The notes under the pieces: generated by a model
Seen by the model: the letters and a program-made list of their open reading frames with translations, nothing else
Databases searched by the model: none
Told to the model about the DNA's origin: nothing
Assembly: GCA_900552545.1 (NCBI GenBank)
Contig: USAL01000003.1
Coordinates: forward strand, 1-46,415
Direction: 5' to 3'
DNA: 46,415 nucleotides
Source of the DNA: an uncultured Sutterella sp.
Lineage (GTDB): Bacteria > Pseudomonadota > Gammaproteobacteria > Burkholderiales > Burkholderiaceae_F
Made by a program: the position numbers and the translations under genes
Shown: positions 15,986 to 25,085 of the stretch, one piece after another
How the letters are laid out: every line of letters starts with the position of its first letter
Position numbering within the stretch: position 1 is the first letter of the stretch

Positions 15986-16021
15986 GAAAAAGCGCCCGCG
16001 GCCGATCGCCGGCGGGCGCTT
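15986..16021 (-). terminator. Terminator after the PfkB kinase gene
   Basis: Strong GC stem AGCGCCCGC / GCGGGCGCT with inner GGC/GCC pairing, spanning 15991-16020. On the minus strand it is followed by TTTTTCG. It closes the leftward unit that ends with the kinase. Confidence 0.7.
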
Positions 16022-16046
16022 CTGCGCGTAAAAGGCGTCCGCTCAA

Positions 16047-16982
16047 TTAGAAGACGAGCTTCTCGCCGTAGGCCTCTTCATAACGGCGCGCGATCTCCTC
16101 GCGCGTGGGCGCGTAGTTCTGGCCGCCCTTGCACTGCACCTTGAAGGAGGCGACAGTGGAGGCAAGACGCAGCGTGCGCGTCCAGTCCCAGCCTTCGGAG
16201 AGGCCGTAGAGCATGCCGCCGCGGAAGGCGTCGCCCGCGCCCACCGGATCGTGGTCGTTTTCAACGCGCACGGCGGGCACCGTGATCGTCGTGCCGTCGG
16301 TGTAGACGGTCGAGCCGCCTGCGCCGTGCGTCACGATGAGGGCCTTGAGCCGTGCGGCGACTTCGTCGCGCGTCAAGCCCGTGGCACGCTCGATGAGCTC
16401 CATCTCGTAGGCGCTCGCAGCGAGGTAGTCGGCCTTGTCGATGAATTCGCGGATTTCTTCGCCCGAAAAGAGCGAGACGCCCTGGCCGATGTCAAAGACA
16501 AACGGAACGTGATGCTCGACGCACTCGTCGACGCGCTGCATCATCGCCTGACGGCCGTCGGGCGCGATGAGCGCAAAGGTGATGCCCTCGTTTTCCGGGA
16601 AGTCCTGCTTGTGCGCGAGGTTCATGGCGCCCGGATTGAAGGTCGCAAGCTGTGAGCCCGTCGTATCGGTCGTGATGAAGCACTGCGCCGTGAAGGTGTC
16701 GTTGAACTTGGCGACGGCCGTCTTGATGCCCAGCTCCTCGAAGCGGTAGAGGTAGTCGCTGCCGTCGGTGCCGACCGCACCCACGACGATCGGGTCGCCG
16801 CCCAGAAGCTTCAGAGCGTAGGCGATGTTGGCCGCGCACCCGCCGTAGTTGCGGGTCATGCTCTCGGTGACGAAGGTGAGGTTGATGTGATCGAGACTGT
16901 CGGCGATCAGGTGGTCGCTGAAGCGGCCGTTGTAGGAAAGAATGTTGTCGTAGGCAATCGAGCCGCTGATCATGACTGTCAT
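16047..16982 (-). CDS. PfkB-family carbohydrate/nucleoside kinase (adenosine kinase-like)
   Basis: 311 residues. The ribokinase-family signatures are present: an N-terminal glycine pair (YGGCAANIAYALKLLGG) and the C-terminal catalytic motif DPVGAGDAFRGG with the anion hole at residues 248-250 and the base D251. Betaproteobacteria regularly carry a kinase of this subgroup next to the DUF3426 gene and prmA; it is often annotated as adenosine kinase-like, but substrate specificity cannot be read from the sequence. AAGGAG precedes the ATG by 8 nt. It lies 58 bp downstream of the DUF3426 gene. Confidence 0.85.
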   Translation of the reverse strand: MTVMISGSIAYDNILSYNGRFSDHLIADSLDHINLTFVTESMTRNYGGCAANIAYALKLLGGDPIVVGAVGTDGSDYLYRFEELGIKTAVAKFNDTFTAQCFITTDTTGSQLATFNPGAMNLAHKQDFPENEGITFALIAPDGRQAMMQRVDECVEHHVPFVFDIGQGVSLFSGEEIREFIDKADYLAASAYEMELIERATGLTRDEVAARLKALIVTHGAGGSTVYTDGTTITVPAVRVENDHDPVGAGDAFRGGMLYGLSEGWDWTRTLRLASTVASFKVQCKGGQNYAPTREEIARRYEEAYGEKLVF

Positions 16983-17040
16983 GGGTGAAACTCCTTGGTG
17001 AAGTTCTTGTTGTCGGTATCTATTGATTCTATCGGGTCAA

Positions 17041-18549
17041 TCACATCGCGGCGCCTTTTTCCGGAAACACCGGCGTCACGACGCAGCGCGTGGGCGTGAC
17101 GTTGGTCTGAAGGCTGAAGCGCACGCTCATCGAGCGGCCGGGCGCGAGGCTTTCGGTGCCGATCGGGTCCGAGAGATAGTCGCGCGGATCAAGCCTGCGG
17201 CGCATGAGCTCGTTGTCGGCTTCGTCAACGAGAATGATCTCAAGCGAGGGCACGGCCTGCGCGAAGTTCGAGCGGTTGACTACGGTGATTTCAAGCAGAT
17301 AGTTGCCCGACTCGTCGACCGCGCGCAGGTTTTCGCGCGTCACTTGAAAGGCCGAGGCGTCGGCAAGGAAAAAGCCCGGGCAGGGAACCTTGCCGCAGAC
17401 CTGGATGAAGAGCGGCTCGGTCTGCGGGAAGGCCGCAAGAATTCTCTGGTTGAAGACGATCGCAAGAACGGCCGCGAGTACAAGCAGCAGGATGAATGCC
17501 GTGACGACGCTTGCAATGCCTGCGGCGCGGCTGCTGCCCGGCACGTGATCGGGCGTCTCGGGCGCCGGAGCCATGAAGACCCTGACGTCCCGGGGGCTGC
17601 GTCCTGCCTGCGAGGGAATGATGGAGCCCACCGACCGGTGCGCGGCGTCGGGCCGGGGCTGGGCGGATTCGCCGGTTTTGAGGCTTGCAATGTCAAGATG
17701 CGGCTCGGACTTCGAGAGCCCCTCGGTGGGGAGCAACCCAAGGTGCGGTTCGGTCTTGGACGATTTGCCCGCGGTCGAAAGCGGCGCGACTTCGCCCGCA
17801 GCGGGCACCTTGAGGCCGGTATGGCCCCCCGTGTGGGGGGTCAGGGGCACGCCCTGCGGATGGGGCGTCTCGCTCTCGGGGCGATTTTGGGTCTCCTGCA
17901 GCGCTTCAGGGGCTGCTTCGGCTGCAGCCGGTTTTTCAACGGGAGCTGCTGCCGGTGCTTCAGACGCCTCAGGCTCAGCCTTTGCTTCGGGCATTTCGCC
18001 CGTGGGGGAGGGGGAGTATCCGCCTCTGGACTCACCCTTGGACTCACCTTTGAACTCAGTCTCGAGTTCAGCTTCAGAAGCCGCGCCGGCAGCCTCGGGA
18101 TGCATCACTGGCGCGGCCTCTGCGACGGGAGCGGCAGGCGTTTCTGCCGGCTCAACTGGCGTCTCGGGCTCAAAAACGGCGGCTTGAGGTGCGGTTTGCG
18201 GTGCGGTCTCAGGTGCAGCGATCGGAGCAGCGGGGGCAGAGACAGGAGCAACTGCGGGGGCAGCCGCCGGCGTCGCCGCCGTACGGATTCTTTCGGGAAC
18301 GGTCTGCCGCGGCAAAGGCTCGAAAGCGGCTGCGGCGGCCTGCGAGGGCGCAAAGGGCGAGGGGCGGCGCACGGCGCGCACCGGCCGCGGCAGGTGCGGA
18401 AAGAGACTTTCGGGGACCTGCAGCAGGTCGCTCGTGGCGTCGAAGCTGTGTTGGCAGGACGAGCACTTCACGGGACCGAGCTCGGCCGTCTCCCGGTCGG
18501 GAAGCCGCCAGACGCAGCCGCAGTAGGGGCAGCGGGTAACAAAGACCAT
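17041..18549 (-). CDS. Zinc-ribbon and DUF3426 membrane protein
   Basis: 502 residues in three parts. Residues 1-45 hold a zinc ribbon (TRCPYCGCVWRLP and VKCSSCQHSF) of the type at the head of MJ0042-family proteins. A long Ala/Pro/Glu-rich linker (about residues 60-340) follows, with short repeated segments such as EFKGESKGESRG. A single membrane helix (ASVVTAFILLLVLAAVLAIVF) leads to a C-terminal DUF3426 domain that probably lies outside the cytoplasm. Function unknown. In Burkholderiales it occurs between prmA and the PfkB kinase, as here. The longer frame upstream is not used because the zinc ribbon starts at the chosen ATG. Confidence 0.8.
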   Translation of the reverse strand: MVFVTRCPYCGCVWRLPDRETAELGPVKCSSCQHSFDATSDLLQVPESLFPHLPRPVRAVRRPSPFAPSQAAAAAFEPLPRQTVPERIRTAATPAAAPAVAPVSAPAAPIAAPETAPQTAPQAAVFEPETPVEPAETPAAPVAEAAPVMHPEAAGAASEAELETEFKGESKGESRGGYSPSPTGEMPEAKAEPEASEAPAAAPVEKPAAAEAAPEALQETQNRPESETPHPQGVPLTPHTGGHTGLKVPAAGEVAPLSTAGKSSKTEPHLGLLPTEGLSKSEPHLDIASLKTGESAQPRPDAAHRSVGSIIPSQAGRSPRDVRVFMAPAPETPDHVPGSSRAAGIASVVTAFILLLVLAAVLAIVFNQRILAAFPQTEPLFIQVCGKVPCPGFFLADASAFQVTRENLRAVDESGNYLLEITVVNRSNFAQAVPSLEIILVDEADNELMRRRLDPRDYLSDPIGTESLAPGRSMSVRFSLQTNVTPTRCVVTPVFPEKGAAM

Positions 18550-18713
18550 AAAACGACGGTAAAGAAAAAACGCTTGAATTCCATCGGGTCTCCTCGGGTT
18601 TGGCGAGCGGGACCGAAGATCATCGATTGTAACGGCTTGATGTGACGAGGAAGCGCTTTTCGCACACCCCCGCCGGGGCACTGGGGACAGAGACAAGCAC
18701 GAAGACAAACATG

Positions 18714-18756
18714 AAAAAAGGAGCCCGGCCGCTTGGGGCGGCAAAGCTCCTTTTTT
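18714..18756. terminator. Bidirectional terminator downstream of prmA
   Basis: Perfect 11-bp stem AAAAAAGGAGC (18714-18724) / GCTCCTTTTTT (18746-18756), with T-tracts on both strands. It separates the accB-accC-prmA transcript from the DUF3426-kinase unit on the same strand. Confidence 0.85.
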
Positions 18757-18801
18757 CTTGGAATGCTCAGGGCAGTCGAATCGGACTGGCGCTTGAACCT
18801 C

Positions 18802-19696
18802 TTAAGCGGCCTTCTTTTGACCTGCGATGCACACCCAGCCTTCCTCGGTCTGCCAGACGATCATCTCGACGCTCGGGTCGGCCTTGCGGTAGACCGCAAT
18901 GACCTCCTCGGCCTGGCGCGCGAGCACGCCCGAGAGAACGAGGCTGCCGCCCGGCGCAACGCGCGCAAGAAGCGCGGGTGCAAGGAGCTTCAGGGGATTG
19001 GAGAGGATGTTGGCGACCACGACGTCGTAGGTCTGCTCGCCCACGGCGCCCGGAAGCACGAAGCGCGCCTTGACGTCGTTGGCCTTGGCATTGGCAGCAG
19101 CCGCTTCAACGGCCTGCGGGTCGATGTCGGTGCCGTCGACCGGATCGGCGCCGAGCTTGGCGGCGGCGATGGCGAGAATGCCCGTGCCGCAACCGTAGTC
19201 GAGCACGTGCATGCCGGGCTTGATGTGGGCGTCCAACCACTTCAGGCACAGATGCGTGGTCGGGTGCGAGCCGGTTCCGAAGGCAACGCCCGGATCAAGG
19301 CGGATGTTGATCGCCTCGGGCGAGGGCGGTTCGTGCCAGGTGGGCACGATCCAGAGCCGGTCGCTGACGCGGGTGGGTTTGAATTGCGCCTGCGTCACCT
19401 TGACCCAGTTTTCGTCGGGCACGGCGCTGTCGGACTCGATCTGCGGCACCTCGATGCCGAGCGCCTTGGCGGCGATCGCAGCCGATGTGACGGCATCAAA
19501 GTCCTCGGCCACGAGCACGCTCAGGCGCGAGCGGCGCCAAGCAAGCGTCTGGGGTTCAAGGCCCGGCTCGCCATAGAGCGGCACCTCGTCGGGCTTGTCG
19601 CGGTCGGCGTCCTCGATCGTGACGCTCATCGCGCCCGCATCAAGGAGCAGATCGCCGAAGTCTTCGGCGCTTTTTTCATCACAGAGAAAATGGACC

Positions 19697-19707
<11 letters not shown>
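18802..19707 (-). CDS. prmA: Ribosomal protein L11 methyltransferase PrmA
   Basis: 301 residues from a GTG start at 19707. The N-terminal substrate domain has the family text LLLDAGAMSVTIEDAD. The C-terminal SAM domain has motif I DYGCGTGILAIAAAKLGA and the active loop NILSNPL (NILANPL in most relatives). It trimethylates several amino groups of ribosomal protein L11. The frame is open for 31 codons further upstream, inside accC; the GTG is preferred because AAGGAG lies 7 nt before it and the resulting length fits the family. The first 11 nt overlap the end of accC, so translation of the two is probably coupled. Confidence 0.92.
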
Positions 19708-21073
<1,366 letters not shown>

Positions 21074-21186
21074 AGATCTCGATGCTGAATCAATAGGAAA
21101 GGGCGCGCGGCTGCTTTTTTCTAGAAAAAGGGCCATGCGCGCCTCTGAAGAGGGCTCCGCTTGAGGCGGAACCCCTGCGGCTGGAT

Positions 21187-21675
21187 TTAAGCGATCACAA
21201 AGAGCGGCTGGCCGAATTCAACGGGAGCGCCGTTGTCGACCAGAATCTCCTGAATCACGCCGTCGGTTTCAGCTTCGATTTCGTTGAGCAGCTTCATGGC
21301 CTCGATGATGCAGACGGTGTCGCCCGCCTTGACGCGCTGGCCGACGTCGGCATAGGGCTTGGCGCCGGGGCTCGGGGCACGGTAGAAGGTGCCCACCATC
21401 GGGGAGTTGATCGTCTTGCGGGGCTCGGCGGAGGCCGCAGGCGCAGCGGCTGGAGCGGTGGGAGCGGGCGCTTCGACGGGCGCAGGGGCGGCAGCGGCCG
21501 CCGCGGCGATAGCCGCCGACGCTGCGGAAGGCGTCGGCACGACGAGCGCCGGGGCCGTCGTGTTTTCCTTGCGGTTGACAATGCGGACGTGATCCTCGCC
21601 TTCGGTGATTTCGAGTTCGGCCACGCCGCTTTCGCTGACGAGGTCAATGAGCGTCTTTAATTTGCGAAGGTCCAT
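21187..21675 (-). CDS. accB: Acetyl-CoA carboxylase, biotin carboxyl carrier protein
   Basis: 162 residues. An N-terminal helix region (MDLRKLKTLIDLVSESG) is joined by an Ala/Pro-rich flexible linker (about residues 40-85) to the biotinyl domain with the motif EAMKLLNEIEAE; the biotinylated lysine is K128. The domain also has the thumb segment SPMVGTFYRAPSPGAKPYADVG typical of bacterial AccB. It is the first gene of the leftward accB-accC-prmA unit, with AAAGAGA ahead of the ATG and a possible promoter at 21930-21958. Confidence 0.96.
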   Translation of the reverse strand: MDLRKLKTLIDLVSESGVAELEITEGEDHVRIVNRKENTTAPALVVPTPSAASAAIAAAAAAAPAPVEAPAPTAPAAAPAASAEPRKTINSPMVGTFYRAPSPGAKPYADVGQRVKAGDTVCIIEAMKLLNEIEAETDGVIQEILVDNGAPVEFGQPLFVIA

Positions 21676-22178
21676 TTTGTATGTCTCTTTAAGTGAAGAA
21701 TTCGGTTGGGCGATGCGTGCGCGATAAAGGCGCTTTCCGCAGCCTCAGAAAGGTCGTTGAAGGTCGTTGAAAGGTTGTCGAAATGCCGGCCTCAACGGGC
21801 GGGCTTTACTCTCGGGCGGATGCGTACGGCCTTGAAGAAAGAGGAAAAATTGTCAGGCTCCAGGTGCGGCGGCCGCTTCCGCGCCCGAATTTGTCGTTAA
21901 CTGTCATTAACTACGAAACTTTTCCCGCTATTGTCATTATTTTGTTATATGTTGGCAAGTGTTTTTTGACGGAAAATGGGGATCAAAGTCAAAAAACCAT
22001 CCTAACGGATGATATCCGGGCACTTTTTTGGGGCTTTTTGAGCCTCTTTTGCGGGTCGGATGCGGAAAAACGCCAATAGCAACTCACTCGCGCGCGGGTT
22101 CGGCGACGGCTTTAAAAACCGCGCCATTTTTTTCATAAAAAATTTACGCAAAGAAAGTCCGACGGCAGGATCGGGCGA
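21676..22178. other. Intergenic region upstream of accB
   Basis: About 500 bp without a convincing protein gene. It contains the probable accB promoter, an AT-rich stretch (21890-22060) and two plus-strand terminator-like hairpins: GGCT/AGCC followed by TCTTTT near 22032-22050, and GGCGACGG/CCGCGCC followed by ATTTTTTT near 22100-22135. A short hairpin CATCC-TAAC-GGATG lies at about 22000-22013. A small plus-strand RNA is possible but unproven. Confidence 0.35.
21930..21958 (-). promoter_or_regulatory. Probable promoter of accB-accC-prmA
   Basis: On the minus strand: TTGCCA (-35, 21958-21953), 17-bp spacer, GACAAT (-10, 21935-21930). The -35 matches five and the -10 four of six consensus bases. 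It would give a leader of about 250 nt before accB. Confidence 0.45.
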
Positions 22179-22817
22179 TCAGCTCTCAAGACTTTCGAGC
22201 GCCGCGCGCAGGCCCGCGGCGTTGATGCGTCCCTGTGCCTCCCAGGACGCCTGATGCGCGTCGGGGTGGCGGCGAAACGGGTTGCGGCTGCGGTCGATGC
22301 TTGCGCGCACGTCAAAGCGCACGCCTTCGGCCTCGTGGGTGCGCGGCGAAAAGATGAGCGCGCCCAGCGACTCAAGCGGCTCGGGCATGGCCGAGCGAGG
22401 GCTGTCGACGGGTTCGAACTCGATGCGCCGGTCGATGAGCGCTGCCTCAACGAGCTTGACGTCGTCGCAGAAGACGTCGAGCACGATGTTGCTTTCCTCA
22501 TGCGCGCAGCCGTTTAGGACGGCGCCCGTGAGAAAGGCGTCGAATTCCGAGAGCGACTCAAGAAGCGCGAGCGCAAGCGAGCGTTTGCGGGCGAGCACCT
22601 GCGCGTGCTCCTCAGGACAGAAGATGGCGTAGTGCTCGCGCACGGCGGCCTCGATCTCGGCCGAAGAGGGAATGGCGTTGGCGGGAACCTTTCCGAGGGT
22701 GGCGCGCAGGTCGTCGAGGACTCGGGCGCGGGCGCCGGCCCAGTCCGAGGCGTTTTCTGCAATGTCAGCGGCAATGCGCTGGGCGGTTTCCAAACGCAGA
22801 CGGTCAATATCAGGCAT
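22179..22817 (-). CDS. Conserved nucleotidyltransferase-like protein beside mpl
   Basis: 212 residues, no signal peptide. The central segment FLTGAVLNGCAHEESNIVLDVFCDD followed by VKLVEAALID (quoted in parts) resembles the core strand pair of nucleotidyltransferase-fold proteins and matches a protein repeatedly found divergent from mpl in Betaproteobacteria. No activity has been assigned to it to my knowledge; the usual G-S-x-A-R-G-type catalytic loop is not evident (here GAVLNGCA). The ATG at 22817 is chosen; the open frame upstream runs into the mpl promoter region. Confidence 0.65.
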   Translation of the reverse strand: MPDIDRLRLETAQRIAADIAENASDWAGARARVLDDLRATLGKVPANAIPSSAEIEAAVREHYAIFCPEEHAQVLARKRSLALALLESLSEFDAFLTGAVLNGCAHEESNIVLDVFCDDVKLVEAALIDRRIEFEPVDSPRSAMPEPLESLGALIFSPRTHEAEGVRFDVRASIDRSRNPFRRHPDAHQASWEAQGRINAAGLRAALESLES

Positions 22818-23031
22818 GGGAAAGTGGCTCGAGTACAATCCGTTCGGGCAAAATCTAAACCATCGAGCGCCGTTTGAAAGCGGCTTTTCGCCCTGTCCGC
22901 GCAAACGGCGGCGGCAGGAAGGAAAAGGCCGCATTCTAGGCCGCATTTGAGAAGCTTTTCTTCGCAAGTCTCCCGTCGGGATACAGTGAATTGTGCATTT
23001 CCCCGCGGCGGACTTCTTCCCGGAATCGTCT

Positions 23032-24390
23032 ATGCATATCCATATTCTTGGCATCTGCGGCACCTTCATGGGCGGCATCGCGCAGCTTGCTCTTGCCGCT
23101 GGCCATCGCGTCACGGGCAGCGACGCGCACGTCTATCCGCCGATGAGCGATCAGCTTCGCGCCACCGGCATCAAGCTCATCGAGGGCTACAGTGCGGAGA
23201 CGCTGGCCGTCAAGCCCGACATTTGGGTGATCGGCAACGCCATCTCGCGCGGCAATCCGCTTCTTGAGGCGATTTTGAACGCCCGCGAGCCCTACACCTC
23301 CGGGCCGCAGTGGTTGGCCGAGAACGTGCTCGGCTCCCGGCGCGTGATCGCCGTGGCGGGCACGCACGGCAAGACCACGACGACCTCGATGATCGTGCAT
23401 ATTCTGAAGACCTGCGGCATGGACCCGGGCTACCTCGTGGGCGGCGTGCCGCAGGAGCAGAAGGTTTCGGCGATGCTCGGGAAGTCCGATAGCTTCGTTG
23501 TCGAAGCCGACGAGTACGACACGGCCTTTTTCGACAAGCGAAGCAAGTTCGTGCACTACCGTCCCTGGACGGCGGTCCTGAACAACCTTGAATACGATCA
23601 CGCCGACATCTTCGAAAACTTGGCCGCGATCGAAACGCAGTTTCATCACTTGGTGCGCACGATTCCGTCCGAGGGCCTGGTCATTGCGAACGCACAAAGC
23701 GAGGCCTTGGGCCGCGTGCTTAACCGCGGGTGCTTCAGCCGCCTTGAGCGCTTCAACGATCCCGAGGGCTGGAGTATTGACGAAAACCGCGTGGTGCGCC
23801 TTGCGGGCGTAGAACAAGGTGTTCTCACGATGCAGGCCCCGGGGCGCCACAACGCAAGCAATGCGTTGGCAGCCATTGCCGCCGCGCACGATGCGGGCGT
23901 CGACGTGAAGGATGCGATTGCCGCCATGGAGAGCTTCTTGGGCGTCAAGCGCCGCCTGGAGAAAAAGGGCGAAGTCGCAGGCGTCGAGGTGATCGACGAC
24001 TTTGCGCACCATCCGACCGCTATCTGCGAGACGACCGCGGCGCTGCGCTCGCGCGTGGGCCGTTCGCGGCGCATCATCGCGGTCTTTGAGCCGCGAAGCA
24101 ACACGATGAAGCTTGGGACGATGAAGGCGCGCCTGCCTGAGGCTTTGGCCGACGCCGAGCGCGTCTACTGCTACCGCGGCAAGGGCGTCGACTGGGATCC
24201 GGCAACGGCGCTGCTGCCGCTTGGCATGAAGGCGCACACCTTCTCGGGCGAAGTCGATGAGCTTGCCAAGGTCGTTGCAAGCGACGCCCGTGCGGGCGAC
24301 GTGATCCTCTGCATGAGCAACGGCAGCTTCGGCGGCATTCACGCCAAGATTCTCGAGGAGCTCAAGCGTCTGCACCCGCAGGCGGCCTGA
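23032..24390 (+). CDS. mpl: UDP-N-acetylmuramate:L-alanyl-gamma-D-glutamyl-meso-diaminopimelate ligase
   Basis: 452 residues, close to E. coli Mpl. Mur-ligase fold: N-terminal nucleotide-sugar domain MHIHILGICGTFMGGIA, ATP loop AGTHGKTTTT around K114, the VEADEYDTAFFD block specific to Mpl, LNNLEYDHADIF, and the C-terminal domain with DDFAHHPTAI. It re-attaches recycled murein tripeptide to UDP-MurNAc, so it works in the same route as AmpD. The 13-codon extension at 22993 is rejected because the family starts at MHIHILGICG. It heads the mpl-yqiA-RNB-aroE run. Confidence 0.95.
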   Translation: MHIHILGICGTFMGGIAQLALAAGHRVTGSDAHVYPPMSDQLRATGIKLIEGYSAETLAVKPDIWVIGNAISRGNPLLEAILNAREPYTSGPQWLAENVLGSRRVIAVAGTHGKTTTTSMIVHILKTCGMDPGYLVGGVPQEQKVSAMLGKSDSFVVEADEYDTAFFDKRSKFVHYRPWTAVLNNLEYDHADIFENLAAIETQFHHLVRTIPSEGLVIANAQSEALGRVLNRGCFSRLERFNDPEGWSIDENRVVRLAGVEQGVLTMQAPGRHNASNALAAIAAAHDAGVDVKDAIAAMESFLGVKRRLEKKGEVAGVEVIDDFAHHPTAICETTAALRSRVGRSRRIIAVFEPRSNTMKLGTMKARLPEALADAERVYCYRGKGVDWDPATALLPLGMKAHTFSGEVDELAKVVASDARAGDVILCMSNGSFGGIHAKILEELKRLHPQAA

Positions 24391-24422
24391 TTGGGCGGCG
24401 AGATCTACGCTTGAAGACATTC

Positions 24423-25040
24423 ATGTCCGACGTTCTTTTGTACATGCACGGCTTTCGCTCGAGTCCGCTTTCTGCGAAGGCGCGGATTCTGGGCGAGCAT
24501 TGCCGCGCGCATGGCGTTGCCTTCAGCGCCCCCGATCTCTCGGTTGCGCCCCTTGCGGCCGTACAAAGGCTGCAGGAGGAGTACGAGCGCCTTGCAAGCA
24601 CGGGCGCGCGCGTGGTTCTTGCGGGCTCCAGCCTCGGGGGCTTTTACTGCGCGTGGCTAGCCGAGCGCACGGGAGCGCGCGCAGCGCTCATCAACCCTGC
24701 GGTCAGCCCCTGGCGCGTGGTGAAGAACTACCTGGGCGAGCAGACGATCTACGGCACGACGCGCACGATCTACGTTTCCGGATCCTATGAAAGCGAACTC
24801 CTGAAGCTTCGCACGCCTGCCTTTGACGATCCCTCGCTCGTGCTGCTCGTACTGGCTACGGGCGACGAGCTTCTTGACTGGCACGAGGCGGCGGCGCTTT
24901 ATGCCGCGTCGCCCTCGATCGTCGTCGACGGGAGCGACCACGGCATGAGCGATTTTGAAGAACACGCCGAGGTCGTGCTGCGCTTTCTTTTGGCCGAGAC
25001 GCACGCACGGGATCTCATTTCCAACGGCAAAGAACAATAA
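24423..25040 (+). CDS. YqiA/YcfP-family alpha/beta hydrolase (esterase)
   Basis: 205 residues. It begins with the strand LLYMHGFRSSPLSAKA, which carries the oxyanion HG motif. The nucleophile elbow is GSSLGGFYCAWLAE, the acid region is LATGDELLDW, and the catalytic histidine is in DGSDHGMSDFEEH. This is the short UPF0227/YqiA esterase layout; the natural substrate is not known. The gene order mpl-yqiA-like-RNB-aroE is common in Burkholderiales. An in-frame TTG lies four codons upstream; the ATG is preferred. A hairpin at 25048-25067 follows. Confidence 0.82.
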   Translation: MSDVLLYMHGFRSSPLSAKARILGEHCRAHGVAFSAPDLSVAPLAAVQRLQEEYERLASTGARVVLAGSSLGGFYCAWLAERTGARAALINPAVSPWRVVKNYLGEQTIYGTTRTIYVSGSYESELLKLRTPAFDDPSLVLLVLATGDELLDWHEAAALYAASPSIVVDGSDHGMSDFEEHAEVVLRFLLAETHARDLISNGKEQ

Positions 25041-25047
25041 AAAGAAC

Positions 25048-25067
25048 ACCGAAAGAGTCCTTTCGGT
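25048..25067 (+). other. Stem-loop between the esterase and nuclease genes
   Basis: Perfect 8-bp stem ACCGAAAG / CTTTCGGT with an AGTC loop. A run of seven T residues begins only about 10 nt later, just before the next start codon, so it is a weak terminator or an mRNA processing site at most. Confidence 0.45.
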
Positions 25068-25085
25068 ACACGAGTGGTTTTTTTG

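Noticed and set aside
17990..18360. Short repeats in the DUF3426 gene as a DNA repeat array
   Set aside because: They encode the Ala/Pro/Glu-rich linker and similar short peptide repeats; no regular unit or spacer as in CRISPR.
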